64,000 nt of DNA from Acidobacteriota bacterium (GTDB taxonomy: Bacteria; Acidobacteriota; Thermoanaerobaculia; Thermoanaerobaculales; Thermoanaerobaculaceae): positions 1 through 64,000 of the forward strand of contig PMLC01000150.1 of assembly GCA_003158745.1 (NCBI GenBank), given 5' to 3'. How positions within the stretch are numbered: position 1 is the stretch's first letter; every line of letters starts with the position of its first letter. The position numbers and the translations under genes were made by a program. Shown here one piece after another: positions 1 through 9,330 of the stretch. A model generated the notes under the pieces. The model was not told the origin of the DNA. It did no database searches and saw only the letters and a program-made list of their open reading frames with translations.

Positions 1-464
1 CCCTCTCATTTCCCGGATGAACCGTAACTTCTAACTTGGAAGCTGTTTCCAAGAATCTGCGTACCCCACTTCTCTTCTCCTGACTTGCGTTCTTCCGGGC
101 GACCGTCAGATGCCTCACGTCGCTGTGACCTTCTCCTCTGAAACTGACTTGCTTCTCAAGAGCTGCAACCCGCCGATACTGCGCGAGTTGACCGCTGACG
201 GAAGGCTGGCCAAGCACCTCAAGCCACACCAGCATGATGAAGGAGCGCTTGAGACCTCCGGCGCCCGACGGCGATCATCGGTGCCGTCCCACACTCTCCT
301 CAACCGCTTCCCGAGGCCTCTCTTGCGGGCCCGAGGATGTCCGGAACGCCGAAAGGAACACCCTTTCCCCTCAAGAACCGTAGCGCCGTCTTGCCGCGCT
401 GGTCCACCAGACCCGCCGGCACAGGCCGAACCTGATCCAGCCTGTCGCTGAAGCGCGGTGTTGC

Positions 465-790
465 TTGCAGGTCATGGAAAATGAACAGCTTCAACCTCGA
501 TGGCGTACAACTGGCTGGAGAATCAAAGTGACGCGGAAGTTCATTCATGTGCTGCCTGTTGCGGTGGCGAGTGACAAGGAGGAGAAGACCATGACGCAGT
601 CGGCAGGCGCGGCCCTTGGGATGGTGTTCCTTCCGGCCGTAGAGGTGGCGCAGTTCAGCCAGCAAGGGAACAAGCCGGTCAGCAGCGACGCCGCACCTGC
701 CTTTCTGGGCTCCTATCAGGGCACCTCGGCGGCGATCTCGGCGGGTGGGAACACCGCGATCGTCGGTGAGGCCTATGATTCTACGTTGCC
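465..790 (+). pseudogene. Fragment of an FG-GAP-repeat-like protein, cut off by an IS630 remnant
   Basis: Translation FSQQGNKPVSSDAAPAFLGSYQGTSAAISAGGNTAIVGEAYDS resembles the FG-GAP type repeat (QGxSxALSxDGNTAIVG); similarity stops where the IS630 3' end begins (about 781). Confidence 0.5.
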
Positions 791-1290
791 TTCAAAGGTA
801 TCTGTGTGATCCAAGGGAAGCCGGTTGTGCGTTGGACGCGAGGTGGGTCGGCTTCCAAGGCGGCGAGGTCGGTCACGAGCTGGCCTTCGACAGCGTCCAT
901 CGTGTCGAAGACCAGGTTGGCGAAGGATTGCTCGCGGAGGAGAGATCCCAGATGTGTTCGGTTGGGTTGAGCTCAGGGCTATACGGCGGGAGTGCGGCAA
1001 GGCGCATGTTTTCGGGGACGACGACATCGTGGGCTGTGTGCCAGCCGGCGCCGTCAAGCAGCATGAGGATGAATTCGGAAGGGTAGCGCCGAGCCACTTC
1101 GGTGAGGAAGAACGACATGGTTTCGGCATCGCCGTTGGGGAGGACGAGACTGTCGAGGACACCGTCGTGGGGGCTGACCGCTGCAAAGGCATACGTGTAC
1201 TCGCGCACGATGCGGCGGCCGACAATCGGACGGATGCCAGCGGGCGCCCAGCGTCGGCTTTCGCATGCTTTCCCCCTTTCCTCAGACACT
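781..1290 (-). pseudogene. IS630-family transposase remnant, 5'-truncated and frameshifted
   Basis: Minus-strand VREYTYAFAAVSPHDGVLDSLVLPN...LMLLDGAGWH...LPPYSPELNPTEHIWD, then a shift to another frame reading LLREQSFANLVFDTMDAVEGQLVTDLAALEADPPRVQRTTGFPWITQIPLKAT*. Confidence 0.85.
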
Positions 1291-1380
1291 GGGGAAAACA
1301 CATTATGAGGATACCTATGAACGCAACTACGTATCAACTGTCTTTCCGAGCCCTTCGAACCTCGCTGCATGAAACACGAA

Positions 1381-1400
1381 GGCTCCCCGAGTGGGGAGCC
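1381..1400 (-). terminator. Hairpin downstream of the S1-domain gene
   Basis: Perfect inverted repeat GGCTCCCC-GAGT-GGGGAGCC just 3' of the minus-strand stop codon at 1426. Confidence 0.7.
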
Positions 1401-1425
1401 GCTGATTTTCAGACGAACGCTCGAG

Positions 1426-2850
1426 CTACTTCTTCTTGTCCTGCAGGGCCTTCATGAGGGCAGCGCCGAACCCCGTCACCTCGGGTTTGCGCTCCGCCTT
1501 CTTCTCCTCGTTCCAGCGCCTGAACTCCTTGACCACCTTGCCCTCCTTGGCCTTCTTGACCGAGAGCGAGATGCGCTTGCGCTCCGGGTCGACGGAGAGC
1601 ACGGTGGCCGAGACGCGGCTGCCGGGCGCGAAGGAGGTGCCCAGGTCAGCACCCCTCGGGAGATCGGTTTCGGATGCCGGGATCAAGCCGGTGAGGCCGG
1701 GTTCAAGCTGGACGAACACGCCGAAGTTGGCGGTACGCTCGACGGTCCCCTCGACGGCCGTGTCGGTCGGGTAGCGTTCGGTCGCGTCGAGCCAGGGGTT
1801 CGAGGTGGCTACCTCCCGCAGGGTGAGAGAGAGGCGCCGGCGCTCCATGTCGAGCTCGCGCACCCATCCCCGCACCGGCGCGCTCGGCGCGAGCGTCTCA
1901 TCGTCGAGCTTCATGCCGGGAGGCAGCTGTGAGACGTGGATCAGACCGTCCACGCCCGGCAACAGCTCGACGAAGATGCCAAAATCCGTTTTGCGAGCAA
2001 CAGTCCCTTCAAAGACCGAGCCGGCCGGGAACCTGCCGGGCACCTCTGTCCACGGGTCCGGCTCCAAGGCCTTCATCGAAAGCGCGATGCGCGCCTTCTC
2101 GCGGTCGGCCTCCAGCACCTTGACCCGAACCGTGTCGCCGACCTTGACGAGCTGCGAGGGGCGGGCATTGAGCCGGTGGGATAGCTCGGAGATGTGGACC
2201 ATCCCATCGACGCCGCCGAGATCCACGAACACGCCGAAGTCGCGAATGCTCTTGACCGCGCCCTCAATCTCCTGCCCCGGTACGATCCGCGCCCACGCCG
2301 CCGATGCGGCGGCCTCGCGCTCGTCCTTGAGCACCTGGGCGCGCGACACCACGAGCGACGCCAGATCATCCGACAGCTCGGAGATCCGGAAGAGGAGTGT
2401 CTTTCCGAGGTAGGCGTCGACGTTGCGGGGGAAGCCAAGATCGATCTGGGACATCGGGCAGAACGCCCGCAGCCCCGCAATCGAGATGTCGTAGCCGCCC
2501 TTGTTGCGCCCCGTGACCTTCCCCTCGACGGGGACTCCATTCTCGAAGGCGCCGCGAAGGGCTTCGCGCTCTCGCCGCTCGATGGCGAGTTTGTGCGACA
2601 CCCGCAGTTCGGGGGAGAGCGCGATGATGACCGCATCGAGGCCGTCCCCCGGCCTCAGCTCTCCAAGCTCGGTGCGGTCCATGACCGCCTCGGACTTGCC
2701 CCCGACGCCGATCAGGGCGATGTCGCCGTGAACGGCCATCACCGAGCCGGTGACCAGTTGGCCGATCTCGAGCTCATCCTGCTGGAACGATTGCGCCAGG
2801 GCTTCGGCGAAGCTCTGATCGTTGGACGTGACGTTCTTCTCGTTGCTCAT
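1426..2850 (-). CDS. S1 RNA-binding domain protein (30S ribosomal protein S1-like)
   Basis: Repeated S1 domains (GxVxxxxxFGxFVxLxxGVxGLIHxSxL); likely start MSNEKNVTSND at 2850. Confidence 0.85.
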   Translation of the reverse strand: MSNEKNVTSNDQSFAEALAQSFQQDELEIGQLVTGSVMAVHGDIALIGVGGKSEAVMDRTELGELRPGDGLDAVIIALSPELRVSHKLAIERREREALRGAFENGVPVEGKVTGRNKGGYDISIAGLRAFCPMSQIDLGFPRNVDAYLGKTLLFRISELSDDLASLVVSRAQVLKDEREAAASAAWARIVPGQEIEGAVKSIRDFGVFVDLGGVDGMVHISELSHRLNARPSQLVKVGDTVRVKVLEADREKARIALSMKALEPDPWTEVPGRFPAGSVFEGTVARKTDFGIFVELLPGVDGLIHVSQLPPGMKLDDETLAPSAPVRGWVRELDMERRRLSLTLREVATSNPWLDATERYPTDTAVEGTVERTANFGVFVQLEPGLTGLIPASETDLPRGADLGTSFAPGSRVSATVLSVDPERKRISLSVKKAKEGKVVKEFRRWNEEKKAERKPEVTGFGAALMKALQDKKK

Positions 2851-3000
2851 AGGCCGATCCTCGCCGCCTGGTCCTGCTCCAAGCGCAGCCCTTCGGGCTG
2901 AGCCCGGTATTCTACACCCATTCATTTCGGAGTGCTTGTATGAGGTGCGAGGGTCGCCGAAACACTAGCCCTGCGTCGTATCCTAAACGGGAGGTGCCGA

Positions 3001-3957
3001 ATGAGCGAGGACCCCAGAGCGATCCGGATCGGTGTCTCATCCTGTCTGCTCGGCTGCAAGGTGCGCTTCGACGGAGGGCACAAGAAGGACGACTTCCTGG
3101 TGGGCACCTTCGGACGATGGGTCGAGTGGGTTCCGGTGTGCCCTGAGGTCGAGGTCAGGATGGGCACGCCGCGCGAGTCGGTGCGGCTTGTCCGCGAGGG
3201 GGACGGGGTCCGGATGGTGGCCCCCAAGAGCGGCAAGGACTGGACGGACGCCATGGGCTCGTACGCGGTGGAGCGCGTCGAGGAGCTTGTCGGCAAGCGC
3301 CTCTGCGGCTACGTGTTGAAGAAGGACTCGCCATCGTGCGGGATGGAACGCGTCAAGGTCTACGGCGCCGGCATGCCGACCAAGTCGGGTACCGGGGTGT
3401 TTGCTCAGGCGCTACTCGCGCGTCTTCCCAACCTGCCCGTCGAGGAGGAGGGTCGCCTGTGCGATCCCCAGTTGCGCGACAACTTCGTCGAGAGGGTTTT
3501 TGCCTACCACCGGCTCCGGCAGTTCTTCGACGGCCGTTGGGTGCTCAGTGGGCTGGTAGCGTTTCACACCGCAAACAAGCTGCAGCTGATGGCGCACGCT
3601 CCCAAGGCGTATGAGGCGCTCGGGAGGCTGGTGGCCGGGGCAAAGGCGACACCACGCGACGAGGTCACGGTCCGGTACGAAGACGCCTTTATGCAGGGGC
3701 TCAAGGTGGTCGCGACGGTCCGGCGCAACACCAATGTGCTCCAGCACATCCTCGGCTACTTCAAGAATTTGCTCGATACCGATGCGCGCGCCGAGCTCCT
3801 CGCGCTGATCGAGGATTACCACCGTGGCCTGGTTCCCCTGATCGTCCCGATCACGCTGGTCCGGCACTACGTTCGGCTGCATGGGGTGAGCTACCTCGCG
3901 GGGCAGACCTACCTGGAGCCTCACCCCAAAGAGCTGATGCTCAGGAACCACGTATGA
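3001..3957 (+). CDS. DUF523 and DUF1722 domain protein (YbgA-like)
   Basis: IRIGVSSCLLGCKVRFDGGHK...WVPVCPEVEVRMGTPRE...KKDSPSCGMERVKVY then DUF1722-like C-terminus. Confidence 0.85.
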   Translation: MSEDPRAIRIGVSSCLLGCKVRFDGGHKKDDFLVGTFGRWVEWVPVCPEVEVRMGTPRESVRLVREGDGVRMVAPKSGKDWTDAMGSYAVERVEELVGKRLCGYVLKKDSPSCGMERVKVYGAGMPTKSGTGVFAQALLARLPNLPVEEEGRLCDPQLRDNFVERVFAYHRLRQFFDGRWVLSGLVAFHTANKLQLMAHAPKAYEALGRLVAGAKATPRDEVTVRYEDAFMQGLKVVATVRRNTNVLQHILGYFKNLLDTDARAELLALIEDYHRGLVPLIVPITLVRHYVRLHGVSYLAGQTYLEPHPKELMLRNHV

Positions 3958-4048
3958 GCGGGGCGGCCGGGACTTCACCCGCCTCCCATCGCGATCCGGT
4001 CTCGTCGCCACAACGTTCGGCGGGGAATGGAGATGAAGTCGGCCCCGT

Positions 4049-5179
4049 TTGGGCATCACACGGATGCCACGACCGCTTGCGGTCCGGCCCGGGAGGAGCC
4101 TGCACCCTGCGATGGCGGCCAAGCCCACCGAACTCACGCTGACGCTGACCCCGAGGTCGCGCTACGATGCCATCGACGTCGCGGCCGCGATCCGCGGGGA
4201 GTTTGGTGACGTCCTCGTCGCCTTTCCGCGCGCGACGTACTGCTCGCTCCACACTACGGCCGGGTACCTCGAGCAAAGCCTCTCGGCGCGTCTCGATCAT
4301 CGTCGCGACCGACTGGACCCGTTCATGCGGACGTTCCAGGCGCTGTTCCCGCCTGGAGCGGGCTACCGTCACGACCGGCTCCAGGAACGCTCCGAACTCT
4401 CCGAGGCCCAACGGCACCGCGAGCCGAAGAACGCGGACTCGCACCTCACGTACATCGGCTCCGGGCTGCGCAACTGCGTGACATACGTCAACCGGCCCGG
4501 GGAGCCGGTCTTCTTCATGGACCTCGACGGCGTCAACGACGGGCGGTCCCGGACGCGGCGCACCTGCGTCCTGGCATACAGCCGCGAGGAGACGGTGGCG
4601 ACGGTGCGGTGCGAGATCCCTGTGTCCAAGCACCCCATCGACTCGGTCAACCTCGCGGATCCGCGCACCGGAATCCTCGCCCTTGGCGAGGAGCTCATCC
4701 GGCGCCATGGGGTCGCGAAGGGGCGCCTCGAGATCGCACTCGACCCCGGCGAGAGAGATGCCGGCGTGACGGTCAACGAATACGAGACGCTCCTGATGCG
4801 GCACGACCTCGCGGAGGTGCTCGCCGATCCCCTGAAGTTCGTGGCTCGAACTGGGAAGCGGATCCTGCGCGACCCGAGGGCGATCGCGAGCAAGGGCCTG
4901 GGGTACGCCCGCTACGACATGGTCCAGGTGCTCAACGAGCTGATGGACGCGTTTCGGATCTCCGAGTCGGCGGTTGAGACGCTGCTGGCTCGGGCGATGG
5001 CCGTCCCCGCCCGGCGTCTCCTGCGGTTCAAACGCGCCGTGAGCCTGCTGGTCTTGGACGGGACCGGGTCTTCCAGCGTTCTCGTGCGCGGAACGTACCA
5101 GAATCCGATCCTGATCCAGTGGGCCGCCTCGCCTGGCGGCAGCCGCACCCTCCTGCTTCGGCTCCTGAGGTTCAGCTAG
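4049..5179 (+). CDS. YjbQ/UPF0047-like domain protein with long C-terminal extension
   Basis: YCSLHTTAGY...YRHD...NADSHLTYIGSGLRNCVTYV resembles the YjbQ fold motifs; about 200 residues follow without a recognised domain; true start probably the internal ATG at MAAKPTEL. Confidence 0.6.
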   Translation: MGITRMPRPLAVRPGRSLHPAMAAKPTELTLTLTPRSRYDAIDVAAAIRGEFGDVLVAFPRATYCSLHTTAGYLEQSLSARLDHRRDRLDPFMRTFQALFPPGAGYRHDRLQERSELSEAQRHREPKNADSHLTYIGSGLRNCVTYVNRPGEPVFFMDLDGVNDGRSRTRRTCVLAYSREETVATVRCEIPVSKHPIDSVNLADPRTGILALGEELIRRHGVAKGRLEIALDPGERDAGVTVNEYETLLMRHDLAEVLADPLKFVARTGKRILRDPRAIASKGLGYARYDMVQVLNELMDAFRISESAVETLLARAMAVPARRLLRFKRAVSLLVLDGTGSSSVLVRGTYQNPILIQWAASPGGSRTLLLRLLRFS

Positions 5180-5214
5180 TTGCGCGTGTCTTGGGCGGCG
5201 GAGATGATGTGGCC

Positions 5215-5982
5215 ATGAGCCTTTCCATCGGGCAGACCTTTGTTGTGGGCCTGGGCGAGGTCGGACGACGGCTCTCCGGCGCCCTTGCCTCTTCGGGGAC
5301 CGCGGTCATCCCCATATCCCGCAAGTGTGGTTGGGAACATCTCTCGGCCGACCGGGACGCCCCTGTCCTGGTGTGCGTGCGCGAGGAGGCGCTCACGGAC
5401 GCGGTTTCTCGCCTGCACGGGGTTGCAGCCGAGCGGCTCGTCTTCGTGCAGAACGGTTGGATCAGGCCAGCACTCGCCGGCCTGCCGGGCTGCTCTCGGG
5501 GCCTGATCTGGTTTACGAGCAAAGGCGATTTCTACAAGGTGCTGCGTCCGAGCATCTTCTCGGGTCCGGCCGTCGCAACGATCACCGAAGCACTCGTGCA
5601 TGGCGGGATCGCTGCCACGGCCGTTGACGCCCGTCCGTTCGCTGCGGCCGAGGCCGAGAAGATGGGGTTCAACTGCGTCGTGGGGCTGCCCCTCGCCGTG
5701 CACGCGTTGAGTCTCGGAGAGTACCTGGTGCGGCACGCGGCGGAGGCGGAGGTTGTGTTCGCCGAAGCGGTCTCGATCACGGCGCGCGCCTTGGGGGTCG
5801 TCCCGTCGGACGGCTGGTGGCCCGAGTTCCTCCGGGCCGCCGAGCCGTTGGGCTGGGTGCGGTCAAGCGTGGCCAAGGCGCTCGAGTACCGCAACGGGGC
5901 CGTGGTGCGCCTCGCGCGAGAGCTCGGCGAACGCACGCCCGCCAACGAACGTCTGCTGGCAGCTACCGGGTTCCAAATCTGA
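5215..5982 (+). CDS. Ketopantoate reductase / Rossmann-fold dehydrogenase-like protein
   Basis: N-terminal VVGLGEVGRRLSGALASSG nucleotide-binding-like motif; start chosen at ATG 5215. Confidence 0.5.
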   Translation: MSLSIGQTFVVGLGEVGRRLSGALASSGTAVIPISRKCGWEHLSADRDAPVLVCVREEALTDAVSRLHGVAAERLVFVQNGWIRPALAGLPGCSRGLIWFTSKGDFYKVLRPSIFSGPAVATITEALVHGGIAATAVDARPFAAAEAEKMGFNCVVGLPLAVHALSLGEYLVRHAAEAEVVFAEAVSITARALGVVPSDGWWPEFLRAAEPLGWVRSSVAKALEYRNGAVVRLARELGERTPANERLLAATGFQI

Positions 5983-6010
5983 TACCCGCTTGGCAGGGCC
6001 TCGACACTCG

Positions 6011-6138
6011 AGGTAGGGGAACCTCAGGGGTAAAAGGGCAAAGGTGAGAGGGTAGAGGGTAGACGGAAGAGGAAATCCGCAAGGGGTCTTCCCTTTGCCC
6101 TTTCACCTCTTCCCTTTCACCTTCTTCCTTTTGCCACC
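6011..6138. repeat. Purine-rich imperfect inverted repeat (intergenic)
   Basis: + strand GGTAAAAGGGCAAAGGTGAGAGGGTAGAGGGTAGAC vs minus strand GGTGAAAGGGAAGAGGTGAAAGGGCAAAGGGAAGAC. Confidence 0.75.
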
Positions 6139-6174
6139 TTGAGGCCGCGATCGACCGGGTGTAACGTCGGGACG

Positions 6175-7458
6175 ATGGAACCCACGCTCCTGCAGCAGCT
6201 CGCGGGTCTAACCCACCCGGAAGCGCTCAAGATTCTGCTGGTCCTGTTCCTCTCGTTCCTCCTGGGGCTCGAGCGCGAGGGACGTAAGGCGCACGCCGGG
6301 CACTACATCTTCGGCGGCGTTCGCACCTTCCCCCTGATCGGCCTCGTCGGGTACGCCATGGCGCTTATTGCCGGCCAGCAACTCCTGTCCGTGGCGCTCG
6401 GGTTCGTCGTGGTCGGGGCGTTCCTGCTGGTCTCCTATCTGCACAAGCTCGCCAGCTCCCAGGATGCCGGCGTCACCACGGAGGTGTCCGGGCTCGTCAC
6501 CTACTTGTTGGGAGCCGTTGTCTGCTACGGCTACTACTGGATCGCGGTCACGATCGTGGTCCTCGCCATGTTGCTGCTCGAGCTCAAGACTGCCCTCGAG
6601 GGGCTCACCGAGCGGATCCCGGCCGAGGACGTGGTCACATTCACCAAGTTCCTGCTGCTGACCGTGGTGATCCTTCCGGCCGTGCCGAACCGGGAGTTCG
6701 GGCCGTTCCTGGTCAACCCGTTCAGGACGTGGCTCATCGTCGCCGCCGTGAGCGGGATCTCATACGGCAGCTACGTCCTGCAGCGGGTGACGAGGAAGCG
6801 CGGTGGGGTTGAGTTGGCGGCGCTGCTCGGCGGTGCGTACTCTTCGACGTTGATGACCATCGCTCTGGCGCGACGGGCCCGCCGAGAGCACCGCCCCAAC
6901 CTCTTCGCGGGCTGCATGGTGCTGGCTTCCGGTGTGATGTACCTGCGGGTGCTCGCCCTGCTTGCCATCTTCAACGGCCCCCTCGCGGCACGGGTCACGC
7001 TCCCGTTCATCGCCCTCGGGGTTGCGGCGATGCTCGGCGGGCATCTCTGGTCGCGCGTTTCGGACCCGGTGGAGGGGCCCGTCGAGCCCGAGTACGAGGC
7101 CAAGAACCCGCTCGAGGTGCGCTCGGCGTTTCTTTTCGCCGGCGTCTTTCTGGCAATTATGGTCGTCACGAAGCTCGTCGTGGAGCGCTTCGGTACGATA
7201 GGGATCGTCGCCCTCGCCGCGCTGATGGGGGTAAGCGATGTGGACCCGTTCATCATGGGTCTGACGCAAACGGCGGGGTCGGCAACGATACTGGCGACGG
7301 CGGCTACCGCCGTTGTCGTGGCCACCGCCAGCAACAACGCGATCAAGGGGATCTACGCGTACGCCTTCGCCGACCGTGCGACAGGCGTCCGGGGTCTCGT
7401 GGTGTTTCTACTACTCGCTGCGATAGGTCTGCTGCCGCTGCTGGTCGTCGCCGGGTAG
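6175..7458 (+). CDS. MgtC/SapB family protein with DUF4010 domain (membrane)
   Basis: LSFLLGLEREGR...GGVRTFPLIGLVGY N-terminal MgtC-like motif, multiple TM segments. Confidence 0.85.
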   Translation: MEPTLLQQLAGLTHPEALKILLVLFLSFLLGLEREGRKAHAGHYIFGGVRTFPLIGLVGYAMALIAGQQLLSVALGFVVVGAFLLVSYLHKLASSQDAGVTTEVSGLVTYLLGAVVCYGYYWIAVTIVVLAMLLLELKTALEGLTERIPAEDVVTFTKFLLLTVVILPAVPNREFGPFLVNPFRTWLIVAAVSGISYGSYVLQRVTRKRGGVELAALLGGAYSSTLMTIALARRARREHRPNLFAGCMVLASGVMYLRVLALLAIFNGPLAARVTLPFIALGVAAMLGGHLWSRVSDPVEGPVEPEYEAKNPLEVRSAFLFAGVFLAIMVVTKLVVERFGTIGIVALAALMGVSDVDPFIMGLTQTAGSATILATAATAVVVATASNNAIKGIYAYAFADRATGVRGLVVFLLLAAIGLLPLLVVAG

Positions 7459-7540
7459 AGCGCCTTGTCCGCGCGGTGCGGGATGTGCCGGTTCGCCGCC
7501 GGCGAACCCGGAGATCGGGCTCTCTCGCCTGCCTCCCGCC

Positions 7541-9058
7541 TCAGGTTCCCCCGCGACGGAGGTGGTGCCTGACCGTGCGCACGACACTCGCCTCCGGGAA
7601 GACCAGCGTTGCGTCCTCGAACGTCGCCGAGAGCAGGCTTCCGGAAGCGTCCATGATCGAGCGCACCACGGGCTGATCGGTCAGCGCCAGCGTGGCGGTC
7701 GGCCTGGGGACCGTCGACGGCGTCTCGAACGTCACGACGACCAGTTGGGCGTCACCCTGAGGGAACGCCAGTCCCGCAGGAAGCGCGACCGCTATCCCGA
7801 GGCGTCCGTTCGCGGCGTCAGAGTCGTCCACCGTCAGAGTGGCCGCCGCCGCACCGCTCCCCAGCGTGACGGTCGGGGTGCTCAGCACGACGGGATCGAA
7901 CGCGAGGCTGAAGCGCACCTCGTGCTCGTCGCCCAGCGCCGACATCACAACCGGGAGCGAGATCGGCGAGCCCGGAGTCACGGGCGCAGTCACCGCGCGC
8001 ACCACGCGCGGTCCCAAGAACGCCGTGATCGAAACGAATTGCGTAAATGCCATCCCGTCCTCACTTATCGCTGAGAGCGTGACGTGTCCCTCCTGCGATC
8101 CGGGGGCGAGCCCGCTCGCGCGGACTGTCACCGAGGGTTGGTCCGCGATCGTTCCGCCACCGGGCGCGACTGCGAGCCAAGCCGCATCGGTGGCTGCCGT
8201 CCAGCTCAGGACGTACGGTCCCGCGAGGCGGATGGAGACGGACCTGTCCTGGCCGGTGGCGGCGTCGATTCCCATCGTGAGGGCCGCCGGATCGACCGAG
8301 AACCCAGCAGGCAGGGCCATCGCCGCCTGCAGCATGTCGTACGCGGCCCCAGGTCCCGGGACGTAATCGGCGAGCACAACCGTGTGGAGCGCAGTCCAGT
8401 TCACACCGCTCAGGGCAGGCGATTCGAGCGTCGCGGTGAGCACGCCGTTGGGTGCGAGAGGGGAAGTGATGTCGAGCCAGGGAGCGGCGCGCATGATGCG
8501 GCCTGTCACGCCGACGTGCGCGTCTTCGTAGACGAGCGCGTGCAGCGCCGCCATGTTTGCGGAGGCGGAGAGCGTTGTGGCACTGGTGTTGTGGATTCGC
8601 GCGTAGACCCGCATCTGCGTTCCGACTTGGCGCGCGTACGCCTCAATCTCGGCCCCGGGAGGACGAAGGAGTTCCGGGTCCACGAGATTCTGGAACGCCG
8701 TCGTGAAGTTCGGCTGGTTGCCGGTCAGCAACTGGTGGCCGGAGTCGACGATGACGAGGGGGAGGTAGGCCGTGGCGCCGGTGAACACGGCCCAAAACCG
8801 GCTCATCCGGTCCCCGATCGGCGCATCGACGTTCTGCTCGATGAAGACGGCCCTGCCGGCGTACTGGACCGCCAGCGCATCGACCGCCGGACCGGCGGCC
8901 TGACAGATCGGTCAGGTGAAGCGCGTGAAGTCCTCGAACACCACGAGGCGGGATGCCGATTCGGCGGATGGCTGGGCTTGTGCCGTGCCGGTGCCCGCTG
9001 CGCCCACCAGCGCCAGTGCTGCGAGTGGAAATGCCAGCAATCTCGGGAACATGACCAT
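7541..9058 (-). CDS. Secreted thioredoxin-like / BACON-like / cohesin-like protein; candidate selenoprotein with in-frame UGA at codon 49 (8912-8914)
   Basis: Frame from ATG 9058: MVMFPRLLAFPLAALALVGAAGTGTAQAQPSAESASRLVVFEDFTRFT[UGA]PICQAAGPAVDALAVQYAGRAVFIEQNVDAPIGDRMSRFW..., continuous with the 421-aa ORF 8806..7541. Confidence 0.6.
8882..8914 (-). promoter_or_regulatory. SECIS-like hairpin immediately 3' of the in-frame UGA
   Basis: UGACCGAUCUGUCA-GGCCGCC-GGUCC-GGCGGUC: 7-bp stem (one G-U pair), 5-nt loop with G23 U24 counting from U of UGA. Confidence 0.5.
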
Positions 9059-9330
9059 CAGTGCACCTCGCGTCCCATTTCACAATCAAACTCGCTCGGA
9101 TGCAAGCGCAACGCACCCCAGCACCGGCGGAGCGGTTTCGCGGCCCCGCCGCGGGCCCTGGTGACCCTTGCCGGAGCCTCCAGAGTGCCCGGGCTCGCGT
9201 GCTAGACTTCGCGCCGTGGGGTGGCCGCTCTTCCCTCTCTCAACCGTGGTGCTGTGGCCGACCACCACGTCGCTGCTTGCGTTGTGACGCGTTCTAGCTA
9301 GTCCGATGTAGCCGGGAGGGCAACCCGCAC

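Noticed and set aside
8643-9116. 157-aa minus-strand ORF overlapping the thioredoxin N-terminus
   Set aside because: Different frame; the TGA-containing frame gives a signal peptide and thioredoxin-like sequence, this one gives Arg/His-rich noise.
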